A stretch of 64,000 nt of DNA, from positions 49,149,265-49,213,264 of the forward strand of contig NC_079516.1 of NCBI RefSeq assembly GCF_000801105.2, written 5' to 3'. Origin of the DNA: Raphanus sativus. Its lineage: Eukaryota; Streptophyta; Magnoliopsida; Brassicales; Brassicaceae. Under the pieces are notes generated by a model. The model saw nothing but the letters and a program-made list of their open reading frames with translations. It did no database searches and was not told the DNA's origin. Shown in pieces: positions 8,714 to 19,239 of this stretch. Position 1 is the first letter of the stretch; every line of letters begins with the position of its first letter. A program made the position numbers and the translations under genes.

Positions 8714-10226
8714 TTACCAACTGCAGATAAACAACATCAAAGAATTTTTCTCATATTACATAAAACGATATTCATATTATTACATAATCACCATACACCA
8801 ATCTTGTTATGTTATACTAACGCTCAAAGAATTATATTTAAAATAAAAAATGCCTGGTAATTAAAGTATTTTTAGTTTTAAACGGGTAAATCTAGCAAAG
8901 TAGTGGGGGTTTATACAGATTCGAATCACTTCAATGTTACATAAAAAGGTTTTAATATTTTTTTAAAAAAACTATGCTTTTGAAATCGGTCCACTTGAAA
9001 ATAAAGAAGAACGGTCAACATCATGACAGCGAGATGCGATTACTAAATTTAGCAATAAACAAACTAATAATTTCTCATTTCAATAAAGGTTCCCTTTCCC
9101 AAAGAGGATAATATTCCCCACCCCACTCGTTAACCGAACTTATCAAGAAGACAACACATATGTTTTGTTTCCCTGTTTATTTATCTAAAAACGTTGATAC
9201 TAGTTTAAGGTTAATCTAATATAATCCTAAAATTAAAACAATTATTACAGAGTGTGACTGTGTGAGTTCCACTTTCTTTCATGTTTATCTACCTTATAAA
9301 TAAAAACAATTAATTATTTATTCGCAGAGAAGAACCGTAAAGCAAACAAACACCTAAACATTAACAGCTATATATAATCTATTAAATCAAAGACAGTTAG
9401 CTAAAATTAATTAAATAATTACTCTATAAAACCAATTTTTAATCCAAGATATATTCCTCAAGATCTTTGACAGAAAAAAAAAGGAAAAATCCGCAAGATC
9501 TAGAGGATAAAAATAAGTATAAAACTGGAAGATAACCTGAAAAATTAAATCTGTCTCCCAAAAGCGGTGGCTCTGTGTTCCTCCACCACTGAGAAATTGC
9601 TTCTTCTTTTTTTTTGTTTCTTGAAGGTTCTTCTTCACATAGATTCAAAGACGTCAGAGTTTTTTTTACTGAGAAACTTGTGTTTTGGTGTTGTAAAGGG
9701 AAGAGAGAGAGAGATAAAATGCTTAGGGTGGCGGTAAAAGAGGTTAGATGATTTATTTATATTCACCGTGAGTTAAGGGTGGCGCGTGGGACCTACGAAG
9801 AGTGGCGTGAAGTTAAACATCTTTTGTCTAAAGTTATCTCTTAGACCAATGAGATTTCAGAGAGATGGAAACATAGAGAAGTCCAGGTCCAGGCCCAAGA
9901 TCAGAGGCAAAGAATCGGTTCGGCTACGTCGACACGTACGATACACGTGTTGTCTTACTGTTTCTTGGAGTGTCGTCCTTTGGGCTTGACACGTGTGACT
10001 CTCTGCTACAAAATGTTTATTTACGTCAAAACTCTCTGGATTCTTTTGTCAGCATAGCACGTGAGGGAAATTGGATTACTAGTTAAGAAACTGATATAAA
10101 AGTATATATCGAACAACACGTAAGAGCTTAACCCAAAAAAAAGAAGTTTTCGTTTCGAACATCCGCTTGCAGTTGCACATGAATTCACTGTTCAGAAAAA
10201 AAGATAATATATTTTGAAAAAAGAAA
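8714..10226. other. ABI5 promoter and leader region
   Basis: This region holds the ABI5 leader (possibly split by an intron ending about 8721) and promoter. A GA-rich stretch at 9701-9713 probably lies near the transcription start. The G-box cluster is annotated separately. The small reading frames here have no recognisable product. Confidence 0.55.
9933..10063 (-). promoter_or_regulatory. G-box/ABRE cluster upstream of ABI5
   Basis: Three perfect palindromic CACGTG hexamers lie at 9944-9949, 9990-9995 and 10058-10063. An extra ACGT core (CACGTACG, 9933-9940) and a TACGTCA site (10022-10028) lie in the same 130 bp. G-boxes are the binding sites of ABI5-type bZIPs and of HY5, so autoregulation is a reasonable inference. 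Confidence 0.6.
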
Positions 10227-10310
10227 TCCGACCTGCCGGAATCGAACCAGCGACCTAAAGATTACAGCAACTACTACAGTCTTCCGCTCTACCAACTGAG
10301 CTAAGGTCGG
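10227..10310 (-). tRNA. tRNA-Tyr (GUA) with an 11-nt intron
   Basis: On the minus strand the gene starts CCGACCTTAGCTCAGTTGG and ends GGTTCGAATCCGGCAGGTCGGA in two overlapping parts, closing a 7-bp acceptor stem with discriminator A. The anticodon stem GAAGA/TCTTT frames the loop CTGTAGA with anticodon GTA. An 11-nt intron (TAGTTGCTGTA) follows position 37, the standard place in nuclear plant tRNA-Tyr genes. A T-rich run just downstream serves as the Pol III terminator. Confidence 0.95.
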
Positions 10311-10796
10311 ACGCTGATAATAACGCCTCTTATATTACTTATATTATAGAATTCGTTCATTCTGGGCCATTGTCTTGCATATTAAACGTTAGTCTACATT
10401 CTAATCCAAGCCCTTAACAGTAAAAACAAAATTCAAGAAACAAGGTCCAATTAGTTTTGGGCTCACAGTATTAACTGTTATTTTACCTTTGCTTACCAAG
10501 AAGCCAAACATTCTCTAACTATAGCTTCGGCCTTGGGGTCTAACTGATACTACACTATCAAATATATTCACCTTGTTTTCTACGGTCACATTCCACGTTA
10601 TATAGCGTAGGAAGAATATTGGTGTGACAAACAGTAAGTAGTATTCATCAATAAATCACACTAAAAAAAAAGTAAGAAGACCACCAACGAAGTATATTAG
10701 TAGTAATCAAAAGACCTACTAACAAATTTGAGATATTCATGAAATCTCTCTAGCCGTTTCAAAACAATTCATAGCAAATCATGTCACATAACCAAA
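10311..10796. other. Intergenic spacer between tRNA-Tyr and the hydrolase
   Basis: About 490 bp, AT-rich, containing the hydrolase 3' UTR on its right side. I see no other feature. Confidence 0.5.
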
Positions 10797-12697
10797 TCAG
10801 CTATCATTCTGAGAAAGAACATGAGTCTTTTTGTTTAGTTCTTGACTTCTTTCGTTGGTTAAGAGCGTCTTAACGATGTTATCAACCATACCAGGAAAAA
10901 GCGGGAACATATGCCCTGCTCCAGGAATCTCATGGTAACGAACCCATGGCAGCTTCTTAGCAACGTAACGTTGTAAAGTCACAGGGACAAGAGCGTCGTC
11001 ATCTCCCTGCCACAAGTGAACCGATCCCTCGTTGTTAGGGAACAAGTTCTCCAGCTCCATTGGATCGAACTCCCATTTTCCAAACCCAACAATCATGTCA
11101 CGGATCACCGTCTCGTGCGTTCCTTGCTGTCTTATTTCTGCCTGTAGAGATAACTTTGATTAGGTCAAGTTACGTGTATAAGAAGAAAGTGATGAAGAAT
11201 GTTATATATTATATATTATTACACACCTCATGTGGTCTCCCTGCAGCACCAATCTTGAAGAGGATCTCTTTGTCAGATTTAGACAACAAACCGAGGTTTC
11301 TCGTCACAACACTCGACCCAAGGAACCACTTCTGAGAGTTCCACCAATGAGTGAGCCAAGGAGCGTAGTGTGCGACACGAACCGCCCACTGGTCGTTTCT
11401 CGGTTGTTTGTCATAAGCTTCCTTTGACATCTCTGATGGAAAGCTCTTCCACCAATAGTTCACCACTGGTGTTACAAGTGCTGCTCCAGCTAACCTAAAG
11501 AATCAAACACACACACACATCTCAAAATCATTCCTTTCAATAATTAAACAAATGTGTTGTTTACCTGTGAGGAATGTATTTAAGGCATGCCCATGTAGCT
11601 TGTCCACCCATAGAGTACCCTATCACATAGAACTTAGATCCTAGACTCAACTGATCAGCAAGCTCCTCTATATCCAAAGCCAAGCTTTTGGGAGTACGGT
11701 TTGGGTCAGCATCACTCTCTCCATAACCAGGTCTATCAAACGAAACCATATACACACCTAGTCCCTCCTTAATATCCTACAAAACAATTCATATGTTTTT
11801 CTTTTAAGTCTAGACTGATTGCAAGGACACAGAAACTAGTAGAAGATGTGTAGTACCGGTGATAATAGAGCTGCGAAGGCATTGTCGTGCCTGCAACTAT
11901 CTGATCCATGAACAAAAACGATTTTACGGGCAGCTTCATCTCTAGGAACACCATGCTCCTTGTAAGCCAAGTGTCTTCCGTCTCTAAGCTTAATTCTTGG
12001 GGCTGTGATAGATGGACCACCGGGAGAGCCGCATAGCTTTGGAGTAGGAGGCTGGAGTGCTTGATAAGTGGAAGTAGCTATACATACAGAGAACACGACC
12101 AGCAGCTTGTAGAGAACACCTGCAGATCCAAGATTCAGACAAACATATATTGTTTCTCCTGTTATATTAAATGTATCTTCAAGGGCAAGAAAAAGAGTGA
12201 AGTCTTTTAATTATGACCAAAGTAATTAAACTCACTCATGTGCATTTATTAGCTAAGAGTATAAGTCACATTAAACAAATATTCTTGGAATATAAAACTA
12301 ATATCTTTGTGTTAATTAATTGGCAAATGATGAAGTAAGAAACTAATCAATCAAATATCACAAAAAATGGGCAGGACCCACTGTAAATAAAAAAAGGCAT
12401 CAAACGATTTTTCTTTGAAAACGTTTCATCAAACAAATCTTCATCGTTAGATTTACTAAAAACAGTTTCATTCTTCTTCATTCCTTTTGTATAAAAGGAA
12501 CATTCATGTTTCCAGATAAAGTAAAGCTATCATTAAATGCATCGTGTTAAATCCAACAATCTTAATCATCATTTGATATCACTTGACCCTATTCTGGAAC
12601 CTTTATCTGATAGAAAAAGAAATGGAAATCTAATGGAAGAAGGAGACATGGAACCTGAGGAGCGGGAGGTAGGGGAATCTGTCGATCCAGTAGCCAT
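10797..12697 (-). CDS. Alpha/beta-hydrolase fold protein with N-terminal anchor
   Basis: Five exons: 12655..12697, 11857..12119, 11565..11776, 11227..11494 and 10797..11141, giving 376 residues with all junctions in frame. The start MATGSTDSPTSRSS is followed by a hydrophobic segment (VLYKLLVVFSVCIAT) that should act as a signal peptide or anchor. The fold shows IVFVHGSDSCRHD (oxyanion strand), VSFDRPGYGESD, the nucleophile elbow GYSMGGQ, the acid region GDDDALVP and the catalytic His in GAGHMFP. All three triad members are present, so it should be catalytically competent, probably an esterase-like enzyme of unknown substrate. Gene order points to the At2g36290 orthologue. Confidence 0.9.
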
Positions 12698-14891
12698 TGG
12701 CCAGATAGAGAGAAGCAGAGAGAAACAGAGGGGGAGAGAGAGAGAAGTAGCTGGAAAGTGAGAGAGAAGAGAGGTTTGGGTCTTTTAATAAACGCAAGTT
12801 TACTTTCAACTTTAGCAGATTTGGTCGTTTCTTGGTTGTTTGGTTAACCCACTGTAATAGGAATGAGATGTGAATCTGTTTAATCCACGTCATCCGTTGA
12901 TTACTATTGCATGATTTTGGAGAGAAAAAAAAATTGTTACCATCATCCATACAATTAAACAAATTTTGTAGACAGTAAATAAGAATATAGTTTGGTACAT
13001 ATTCAGTATCAAATATGTCTATTTATGTTGAATGGGTGGTAATGTTCGTTTCATGGGTTTGTCTTACATGTGTAAACTCCAGTGACAAATTCTATAATAA
13101 AAAGATTGTACAATAATTAACTAATAAAATAATCAATCATATTTGATTGGTGTACCTAAGATATAAACATACAAGTAAACAATTTTGGTAACACAAATAT
13201 AGGAGGAAAAAAAATGAGTGTTGGGGTATAGCTCTTGTGTTTGTTTATAATTGGTTCAAAAAGTTTAAAATATTAAAATTTAATTAAATAACTAAATTCC
13301 AATAAAATATTAATAGTATTAAACTTAGTAACTTAATTAACATACCTTACCAATGAATATGCTTTTCTACAATGAATTGTGTTAGGTGTACCTTCTCCAT
13401 CACCATGAAATCTTTTATACTAACAATAACGATAAATAATTATTTAGTTTCGATAATAATAAATCATGAATTATAACAAAGACTACATTTTCATCAAGAA
13501 TTGGCGTTGAACATTTGAAATTCAATGCATTCATATTTAAATTCAAAAGATTTACCTATCATCATGTGTGACGGTTTCAACATCGTTTATGGGAGGTATG
13601 TATACACTCGTTTCTTTACTTATTTGCTCGTCCTCTGCTTGTTTCCATGGGAGGTTGTGCTCGCCAGTGCTGTATACTCTGTTTCTTAAAAACCTTTTGC
13701 CACATATTTCGGCAAGTAAGCGGTTTGTGGCCATAAGTGTCTTTGGAGATAGAGCTATGATAATGTATCCTTTGAAAGATCTAATCTGTAGAACGCATGC
13801 ATGTTTGTAGATCAAGATCGAACAGAAAACAAATCAAGAAGATGTGTACGCTGTAAAATGTTTAGAGGTTTCTTCTTTCTTGGCAAGAGGAAGGATTAAG
13901 GGATTCATGTGTTATTATGCTGATCCTCATGATGAGTTGTTGATTAGATTTGGACATATCCTCCACTACTTAAAGATTGTCTGATCATCAGCTCTCATGA
14001 CTTACAAAAGAGAAGCTTTAAGATTAGAGATGGGGATCAAAGAATATATCAATATAAGTGAGAGAAAACTACAACACTTAGAATCTGATGTAATTAAGAA
14101 CGAGAGGAAAACAGAAAAAAATAAGTTCTCTATTTTGGTTGTATACACACACCCTACACACTTTAGCGGATACGTGTTACAACAACATAACAGATTCCGC
14201 AGGAAGTCTTGAGACTATATCCGAGGTTACATCCGGAGGTAACAATGATAAACACAGCCTTCTTCTCTCCATCTTTTTGTCTTCCCTTCTTCTCGTTTCT
14301 CCTAGCTCAAAACCTAAGTTTTTTATGAGGCTTTCTCCTCTTTAGATTCTTATATATTCTATGAAGTTTTAGACTAAACCTTCTCCCTATGTTCAGTCAG
14401 ACCAACCACAAGTTAAGATAAGATCTCCTGTTTTATTCTGATCTCTGCGCGGATGTTAAGCTGACCAATATGTAGCTTAATGCAATACTCTTAGGGAAGG
14501 TAAGAATAAATGCAGTTCAGGGATTTCCTTCTACTTCCTTACAGACACCTAATGGGAGAAAAGACCAATCCAGTCCAGAGGTATCCCTCAATACTTTTCA
14601 TTCAACTAAGCCTTACTACCCTAAGAGTATCAAGCAGAAATGTATAATCAAAGAAGACAATCTACGAGAAAAGGGAACACATTGATAAACTCTGTAAATA
14701 TAATCCACTTAAAAGATACAAACACTGAATCAAATTAACCATGTTTTCCCAGGAAAAAAAAAAAAGAGAGAAGCCTTTACACATCGCTCCACTATTCCCA
14801 CCACCACAAAACCAAACAACTTTAGATTATGATGCCATTCGTTCTTACTAATCAGCAAAAAAAGAAAACTATCAAATGTTTCGTAAAATCA
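12698..14891. other. Intergenic region between hydrolase and YIP5-type gene
   Basis: The left part is the hydrolase 5' region, with a GA-rich stretch at 12709-12774. The middle is AT-rich. One small minus-strand frame (13552-13735) is listed separately. The right end must contain the 3' UTR of the YIP gene. I found no repeats with clear ends. Confidence 0.5.
13552..13735 (-). CDS. Possible small mitochondria-targeted protein
   Basis: From an internal ATG at 13735 the frame gives about 60 residues starting MATNRLLAEICGKRFLRNRV, continuing YSTGEHNLPWKQAEDEQ and ending NDVETVTHDDR. The Arg-rich N-terminus with an RVYST-like site resembles a mitochondrial presequence. I do not recognise the family, and no neighbouring exons are evident. 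It could be a small unknown gene or a chance frame. Confidence 0.3.
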
Positions 14892-15662
14892 TCAAAAGAT
14901 CACAAGAAGAGAGAAGAGAGTATAGATCAAGAAACAAGCGTACGAGATCAACCCACGATGCTCCTCCCCACCATCAGCCAAAGACACAACCAACGCCGAG
15001 CAAGCCCTCGTCGACCACAGCACAAACACCCCCGCAACCACAAACCTAACCGCCCCAGCTCCCTGCGGCACGAACAACGACACAGCAGACAAAATCACCA
15101 CCGGAAGCAAACAATACCCAACCAGACTCGTACACGTGTGCAGGTTCAAGTTCCCGTTCCTCCCCGCGAGCATGTTGAACACCGCGTATAGGAAGATGGA
15201 CGACACCACGATCCACCCGAGTATCACCCCGAACTGGATCTTCCCGGCGAGGAGCTGGAATAGGCAGAGCGCGAGGTAGAGGAAGATCGGCCCCGATAGA
15301 TCCGAGTCGTGGTGGACGGTCTGGTTGATCCGGAACGGGTTGAGGATGGATCTCGTCTTCTTCCAGATCTGATCGGGGTGGATGCCGAGCTCGTCGAGGA
15401 GAGGCTCCTCGTCCTCGAAGGAGGACGATCCTCCTCCTCCGAAGGACGCGGAGGAGTTTAAGGTCCCGGTGAACGGTCCCGCGGGGGCGGCGGAGGAAGC
15501 CGCGGCGGATCCGATGTCGAAGGACATGAAAGGGATCGCGGAGGAGGATGGGCGTGGAGGTTGGAATGGAGCGGCGGGGAAGCGGCGTTGCTGGACGTTG
15601 GGGTTGGATGTGGATCCGCCGGAGGGGAAGACCACGGGTGGAATCGCGAAGTCCTTCGTCAT
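14892..15662 (-). CDS. YIP5b: Yip1-domain membrane protein, YIP5 type
   Basis: Single-exon protein of 256 residues. The N-terminal 85 residues are Pro/Ser/Gly-rich and cytosolic. The Yip1 family signature EDEEPLLDELGIHPDQIWKK follows, then about five hydrophobic spans between residues 125 and 256 (for example SGPIFLYLALCLFQLLAG and FVVAGVFVLWS). Yip1-domain proteins act at the Golgi and trans-Golgi network with Rab GTPases in vesicle trafficking. Order suggests At2g36300, which I recall as YIP5b; the exact subgroup name is from memory. The promoter side carries an imperfect direct duplication (15758-16115). Confidence 0.9.
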   Translation of the reverse strand: MTKDFAIPPVVFPSGGSTSNPNVQQRRFPAAPFQPPRPSSSAIPFMSFDIGSAAASSAAPAGPFTGTLNSSASFGGGGSSSFEDEEPLLDELGIHPDQIWKKTRSILNPFRINQTVHHDSDLSGPIFLYLALCLFQLLAGKIQFGVILGWIVVSSIFLYAVFNMLAGRNGNLNLHTCTSLVGYCLLPVVILSAVSLFVPQGAGAVRFVVAGVFVLWSTRACSALVVSLADGGEEHRGLISYACFLIYTLFSLLVIF

Positions 15663-15757
15663 CTTCTTCGAGAGATCAGGAATGGATTTCGAAAATTAGG
15701 GCTCGGGTTTTTTTTTTTCTTCGTTAGAAGCGTATAGAGAGTTAACTTCGTATACAA

Positions 15758-16115
15758 CAAAGAAGAAGGTGTCTGAGGGTGGTTTCGTCAATCTAGGAAT
15801 AATTTACTTGTATGTTACGAGATATCGTGAGTTAAGCTTCTTCGGCATTGGCATGATGTCGTGTAACACCTGCTAGGAATTACTATAATATCCTCCTTAT
15901 AAGTTTAGATTGTTTTATGTGAAGGCCCGATGAGTCTCATCGGCCCAGTTGACGAAGTTTGGGCTAAAGAAATATTCGTGTACGATTTTACAAAGAAGAA
16001 GGTGTCTCAGGGTAGTTTCGCCGATCTATGTAGCAGTTTACTCGTAGGAAATTACTATAGTGTCGTCTTTATAAGTTTTAAGTAGTTTTGGTAAAGGCCC
16101 AATGGGTGTCACCCG
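15758..16115. repeat. Imperfect direct duplication upstream of the YIP gene
   Basis: The segment starting CAAAGAAGAAGGTGTCTGAG at 15758 recurs as CAAAGAAGAAGGTGTCTCAG at 15991. The downstream block TAGGAATTACTATAATATCC (about 15875) recurs as TAGGAAATTACTATAGTGTC (about 16047). Both copies end with AAGGCCCGATGAGT or AAGGCCCAATGGGT. The first copy has extra sequence in the middle. Confidence 0.7.
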
Positions 16116-16540
16116 ATCCGAACTTCATTGAATTTTTATTCTGTTTTTCTTTTCTTTTCCAAATAGAGAAGTAATGATTGTAGAAATTGAACAATGTACA
16201 TGATGTTGCCTTCCTTGCAATTATGAGTGTCCAGGAGAGTTATACTTCATTAGTTGGTTCACTCAACTCTGAATTTTCATGAGCATCAATTATGTTTTTA
16301 AAATTTGTTTAGTGAACTTAATAATTGAATTTAAATTAGATCACAAATATATAAACGATTTTTAATAAACATGAGTTAACTCATAAAATTGGTCGTTTTA
16401 TACTATATATGGACGACTTCTATTTTTCTTAAGCAAAACTTATAATTTCTATATTAATCATTTTTATCTTCTAAAATAAAAATGTAAAACCAATTTTTAA
16501 AAAATATATAAAAAACAAAATAATATTGATATCAATCTTT

Positions 16541-16559
16541 TTTTTGGTCTAAATGTTAA
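16541..16559. mobile_element. Micro-insertion, GGTCTAAATGTTAA family
   Basis: A 19-base insert (T run, then GGTCTAAATGTTAA) is flanked by identical 16-mers ATTGATATCAATCTTT at 16525-16540 and 16560-16575. The insert is nearly the same as the one at 18633-18656, so both derive from one source. Confidence 0.68.
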
Positions 16560-17081
16560 ATTGATATCAATCTTTATGTCATATATCTTTAGAAATTAAA
16601 TATAAAACAAGATATTCATAAGACTCTCATGTGGAATATATATTTTTATGATTTGAATAGATGAAGATTATGAAAATTTTGAAGATGAATCATCTCAAAA
16701 CTTTTATGTTGAATAGATTTTTAGATCACTGATTTACCTTTGATTTAATTTATTATTAAGTGTTGGTTCTATTCAGTATTTTACTATTAACGTTTGAATT
16801 TTAAATATTTCAATTTTAAATATTTCAATTTTAAATTATATTATAAAATAAATTTATTCTATAGTTTATTTTAAAATTATTTTTATTTTTTATATTTGAT
16901 TGTGAATTACCTCATTTATTTCATGATCTAGATTATTTGAATTTGAATCTACTTATTAAATCTCATATAATAATTGAGTCGAGATGAATTAACTCATTAG
17001 AAACTCAAACTCATATGTACTAACTTGTGTTGAGATGTTGAAGATAATGATCAAACGAGAATAGTTTTTTTGAAAGTTATA

Positions 17082-17251
17082 TTCCTCTGTATCATAATAA
17101 GTTTTATTATAATTTTTTTTGTTACACAAAAATTAATTGCAAACTGCATAGATTTTATAAATAGTTTTATTTATCTCAAATACTGTTGGTAAAAAATATG
17201 TAATTAATAATAAAAATGTCAAAAATGACATTTATTCAGAAACGGAAAGAA
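17082..17251. mobile_element. Stowaway-like MITE, diverged
   Basis: About 170 bp bounded by TA dinucleotides (17080-17081 and 17252-17253). The left end TTCCTCTGTATCATAATAAG pairs with the reverse complement of the right end, TTCTTTCCGTTTCTGAATAA. This matches the Stowaway pattern (CTCCCTCCGT termini, TA duplication) with decay. Confidence 0.6.
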
Positions 17252-17422
17252 TACTATATCTGAAAGTTGACTTTCCAAGTCTGAGTTTATGATGGATGAT
17301 GATGATTTACTTTGAGGACTATTTATGTATCATCGAGATTCGTAGCTGTCTCTCTCTCCCTCTCAGATTTTCTCACAAACACTTGATTTTTGTGTTATGG
17401 TGTACAAAAATATAATTATGGA

Positions 17423-17441
17423 AAAAAACTTTTTTGTCAAC
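17423..17441. mobile_element. Micro-insertion with A- and T-tracts
   Basis: Nineteen bases (A run, T run, GTCAAC) are flanked by identical 10-mers TAATTATGGA at 17413-17422 and 17442-17451. Confidence 0.5.
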
Positions 17442-18223
17442 TAATTATGGAGAATTAAAAGAAGAAAATGACAGCGTGAGTACAAGTGTACAAGTTTAAA
17501 AAGGAAACTCGAAATATAGTCACGGCCAGTGAGTTTAGCCGCCAATAGAGAAACTTTAAGATCAACTCGAGCTACCGATCACGTGATTGAAAATGGTAGC
17601 AGTAACGAGTAAGTACCTATGTTTTAACTGAACCCTTTACTTGAGTATCTTCTTATATCGTTACTGTCAATATATACTTATCCTCATGTGAATTACAATA
17701 TTAATACTTTCCTTATCAGTTACATATTACTTTGAAACCAACCTGGCTGAGGTTATAAATCTCACTTAGCTAACCTTATTATCAAGCCGTGATAAACAAA
17801 GGAAAATGTAGAAGAATAATAAAAATAATAAAGATACTGGTTGTTTAAGAGGAGCAGAAGGTAGTACAATGTAGTCCCAGAATCCACCAAATCCTAAAGA
17901 ACCAAACCCCACATGAAAAGGGCAACTAATTAACATATAAATGGAAACAAAAGTGAAATATCCCTCTGAGAAGATAGGCAGAGAGACACAACACTTTTGT
18001 CCTTTTTGTAGTAAACAAAATAGAGAACCCACAAATTAAAATAAAATTAAACAACAAAAGAACTAGTTTATAACCTTAATAACACCACTAACCCTTTACT
18101 AATTTCTTACACTACACTGATAAAAAGAAGAAATACGAAAAGATGGATTCTTCTAATTGAGCAGGGTCATGATGATTTTTCAGTCTTAGCAAATCCAATT
18201 CTTGTCCTAAGAGTTTTGCTGCA

Positions 18224-18439
18224 TCAAGACTGTCCAGAAGCAGAGCTTGAGGAAGAGATGTTGTTATTGCTTCCTTGGTTTGATCCACTAGAGTTCTTGG
18301 TTTTGGAGAGCTTCTGTTTGAGCTCAAAGAGAAGCTGTTGATTCTCCTGGTTCAGAATCTGAGCTTTCTTCCTCAACCTTTCATTCTCCTTTATTATAAA
18401 ACAATTTTGCAAGTACAGCTTCGAGTTTAGCCTCTCCAT
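18224..18439 (-). CDS. ZPR4: LITTLE ZIPPER protein, inhibitor of HD-ZIP III factors
   Basis: Small 71-residue protein starting MERLNSKLYLQNCFIIKEN. A leucine zipper follows (RLRKKAQILNQENQQLLFEL, then KQKLSKTKN), and the tail is Ser/Asn-rich, ending SASGQS. Little zippers lack a DNA-binding domain. They dimerise with HD-ZIP III proteins such as REVOLUTA and block DNA binding, giving feedback control of meristem and leaf polarity. Sequence and gene order match ZPR4 (ZPR3 is the near paralogue). The ATG at 18439 is chosen because an acceptor (TTTTGACAG) lies 17 bases upstream, so the longer frame extends into an intron. The coding part has no intron. The 5' UTR intron runs 18456-19244. Confidence 0.95.
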   Translation of the reverse strand: MERLNSKLYLQNCFIIKENERLRKKAQILNQENQQLLFELKQKLSKTKNSSGSNQGSNNNISSSSSASGQS

Positions 18440-18632
18440 TTCGATAAACCTTGCTCTGTCAAAACCAAAAAAAAAGAGTCTCAAGCAATGTAAAAAGAGA
18501 AAAGAAGATTTGAGTTATTAAAGCTATATGTTATGATTATACTTGAGGTTAAATCATTACATCACCACATGGGTTGTGCAGCTTCACACGTTTAATGTGG
18601 AATTACATTAAGCAAAAATCATGACTGCATTT

Positions 18633-18656
18633 TTTTTTTGGTGTAAATGTTAAAAG
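18633..18656. mobile_element. Micro-insertion, GGTGTAAATGTTAA family
   Basis: A 24-base insert (T run, then GGTGTAAATGTTAAAAG) is flanked by identical 14-mers TCATGACTGCATTT at 18619-18632 and 18657-18670. It lies within the ZPR4 leader intron. Confidence 0.68.
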
Positions 18657-19144
18657 TCATGACTGCATTTATTTCGCTTTCAACAAAAATGTCAATTTTT
18701 TCTTGTAAATAAAAATAAATGCTCAAACAGAATTAATCAATACTCTTTTTGGTTTCCAGAGTAGAAAAAAAAAATAAAGCCACCACAACAATGAAAACAA
18801 AAATGGAGTAATGATGATGCAGTAAGTATAATGATGAAGTTTGAATACAAATCACATTTACAGAAGATATAAAAAACGACGAAAACTAAGCAGGTACAAG
18901 CAAAAACAGAGCCAAAATGATCTTTATTAAAAAAAGGGGAGTTTTGAAACAGATTTTTTTTTTGAAAAAGACAAACAAATAGGGTTTATTCGGCTGCCTT
19001 TGTCTCAAAGAAAAGGATACAAAGCTTTAAGTTTTTTCCATACATTTTAAGCTTTGTTATATAAAAATAAAGAACCAAGAAAATAGTTGGGGTGGTTATG
19101 TAAATGATATTCACGTTGCTTGTACGTGAGGGAAGTTGTATAGC

Positions 19145-19145
<1 letters not shown>

Positions 19146-19234
<89 letters not shown>
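19146..19234. repeat. GA/CT microsatellite, about 44 units
   Basis: Pure AG repeat of 89 bases on the plus strand (CT on the ZPR4 sense strand), starting about ten bases inside the leader intron donor. Length is likely to vary between accessions. Confidence 0.95.

Positions 19235-19239
<5 letters not shown>

Larger units (their letters stand above)
15663..18223. other. Intergenic region between YIP5-type gene and ZPR4
   Basis: Contains the YIP promoter with its duplication, then strongly AT-rich DNA with a T-tract micro-insertion (16541-16559), a Stowaway-like MITE (17082-17251) and a second micro-insertion (17423-17441). The 3' UTR of ZPR4 occupies about the last 100-150 bp. A minus-strand frame at 17766-18032 is hydrophobic but has no family resemblance and is not called. 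Confidence 0.5.

Noticed and set aside
17766..18032. Hydrophobic minus-strand frame of 88 codons downstream of ZPR4
   Set aside because: No homology signal, repetitive Leu/Phe composition typical of AT-rich DNA, and it lies in the 3' flank.
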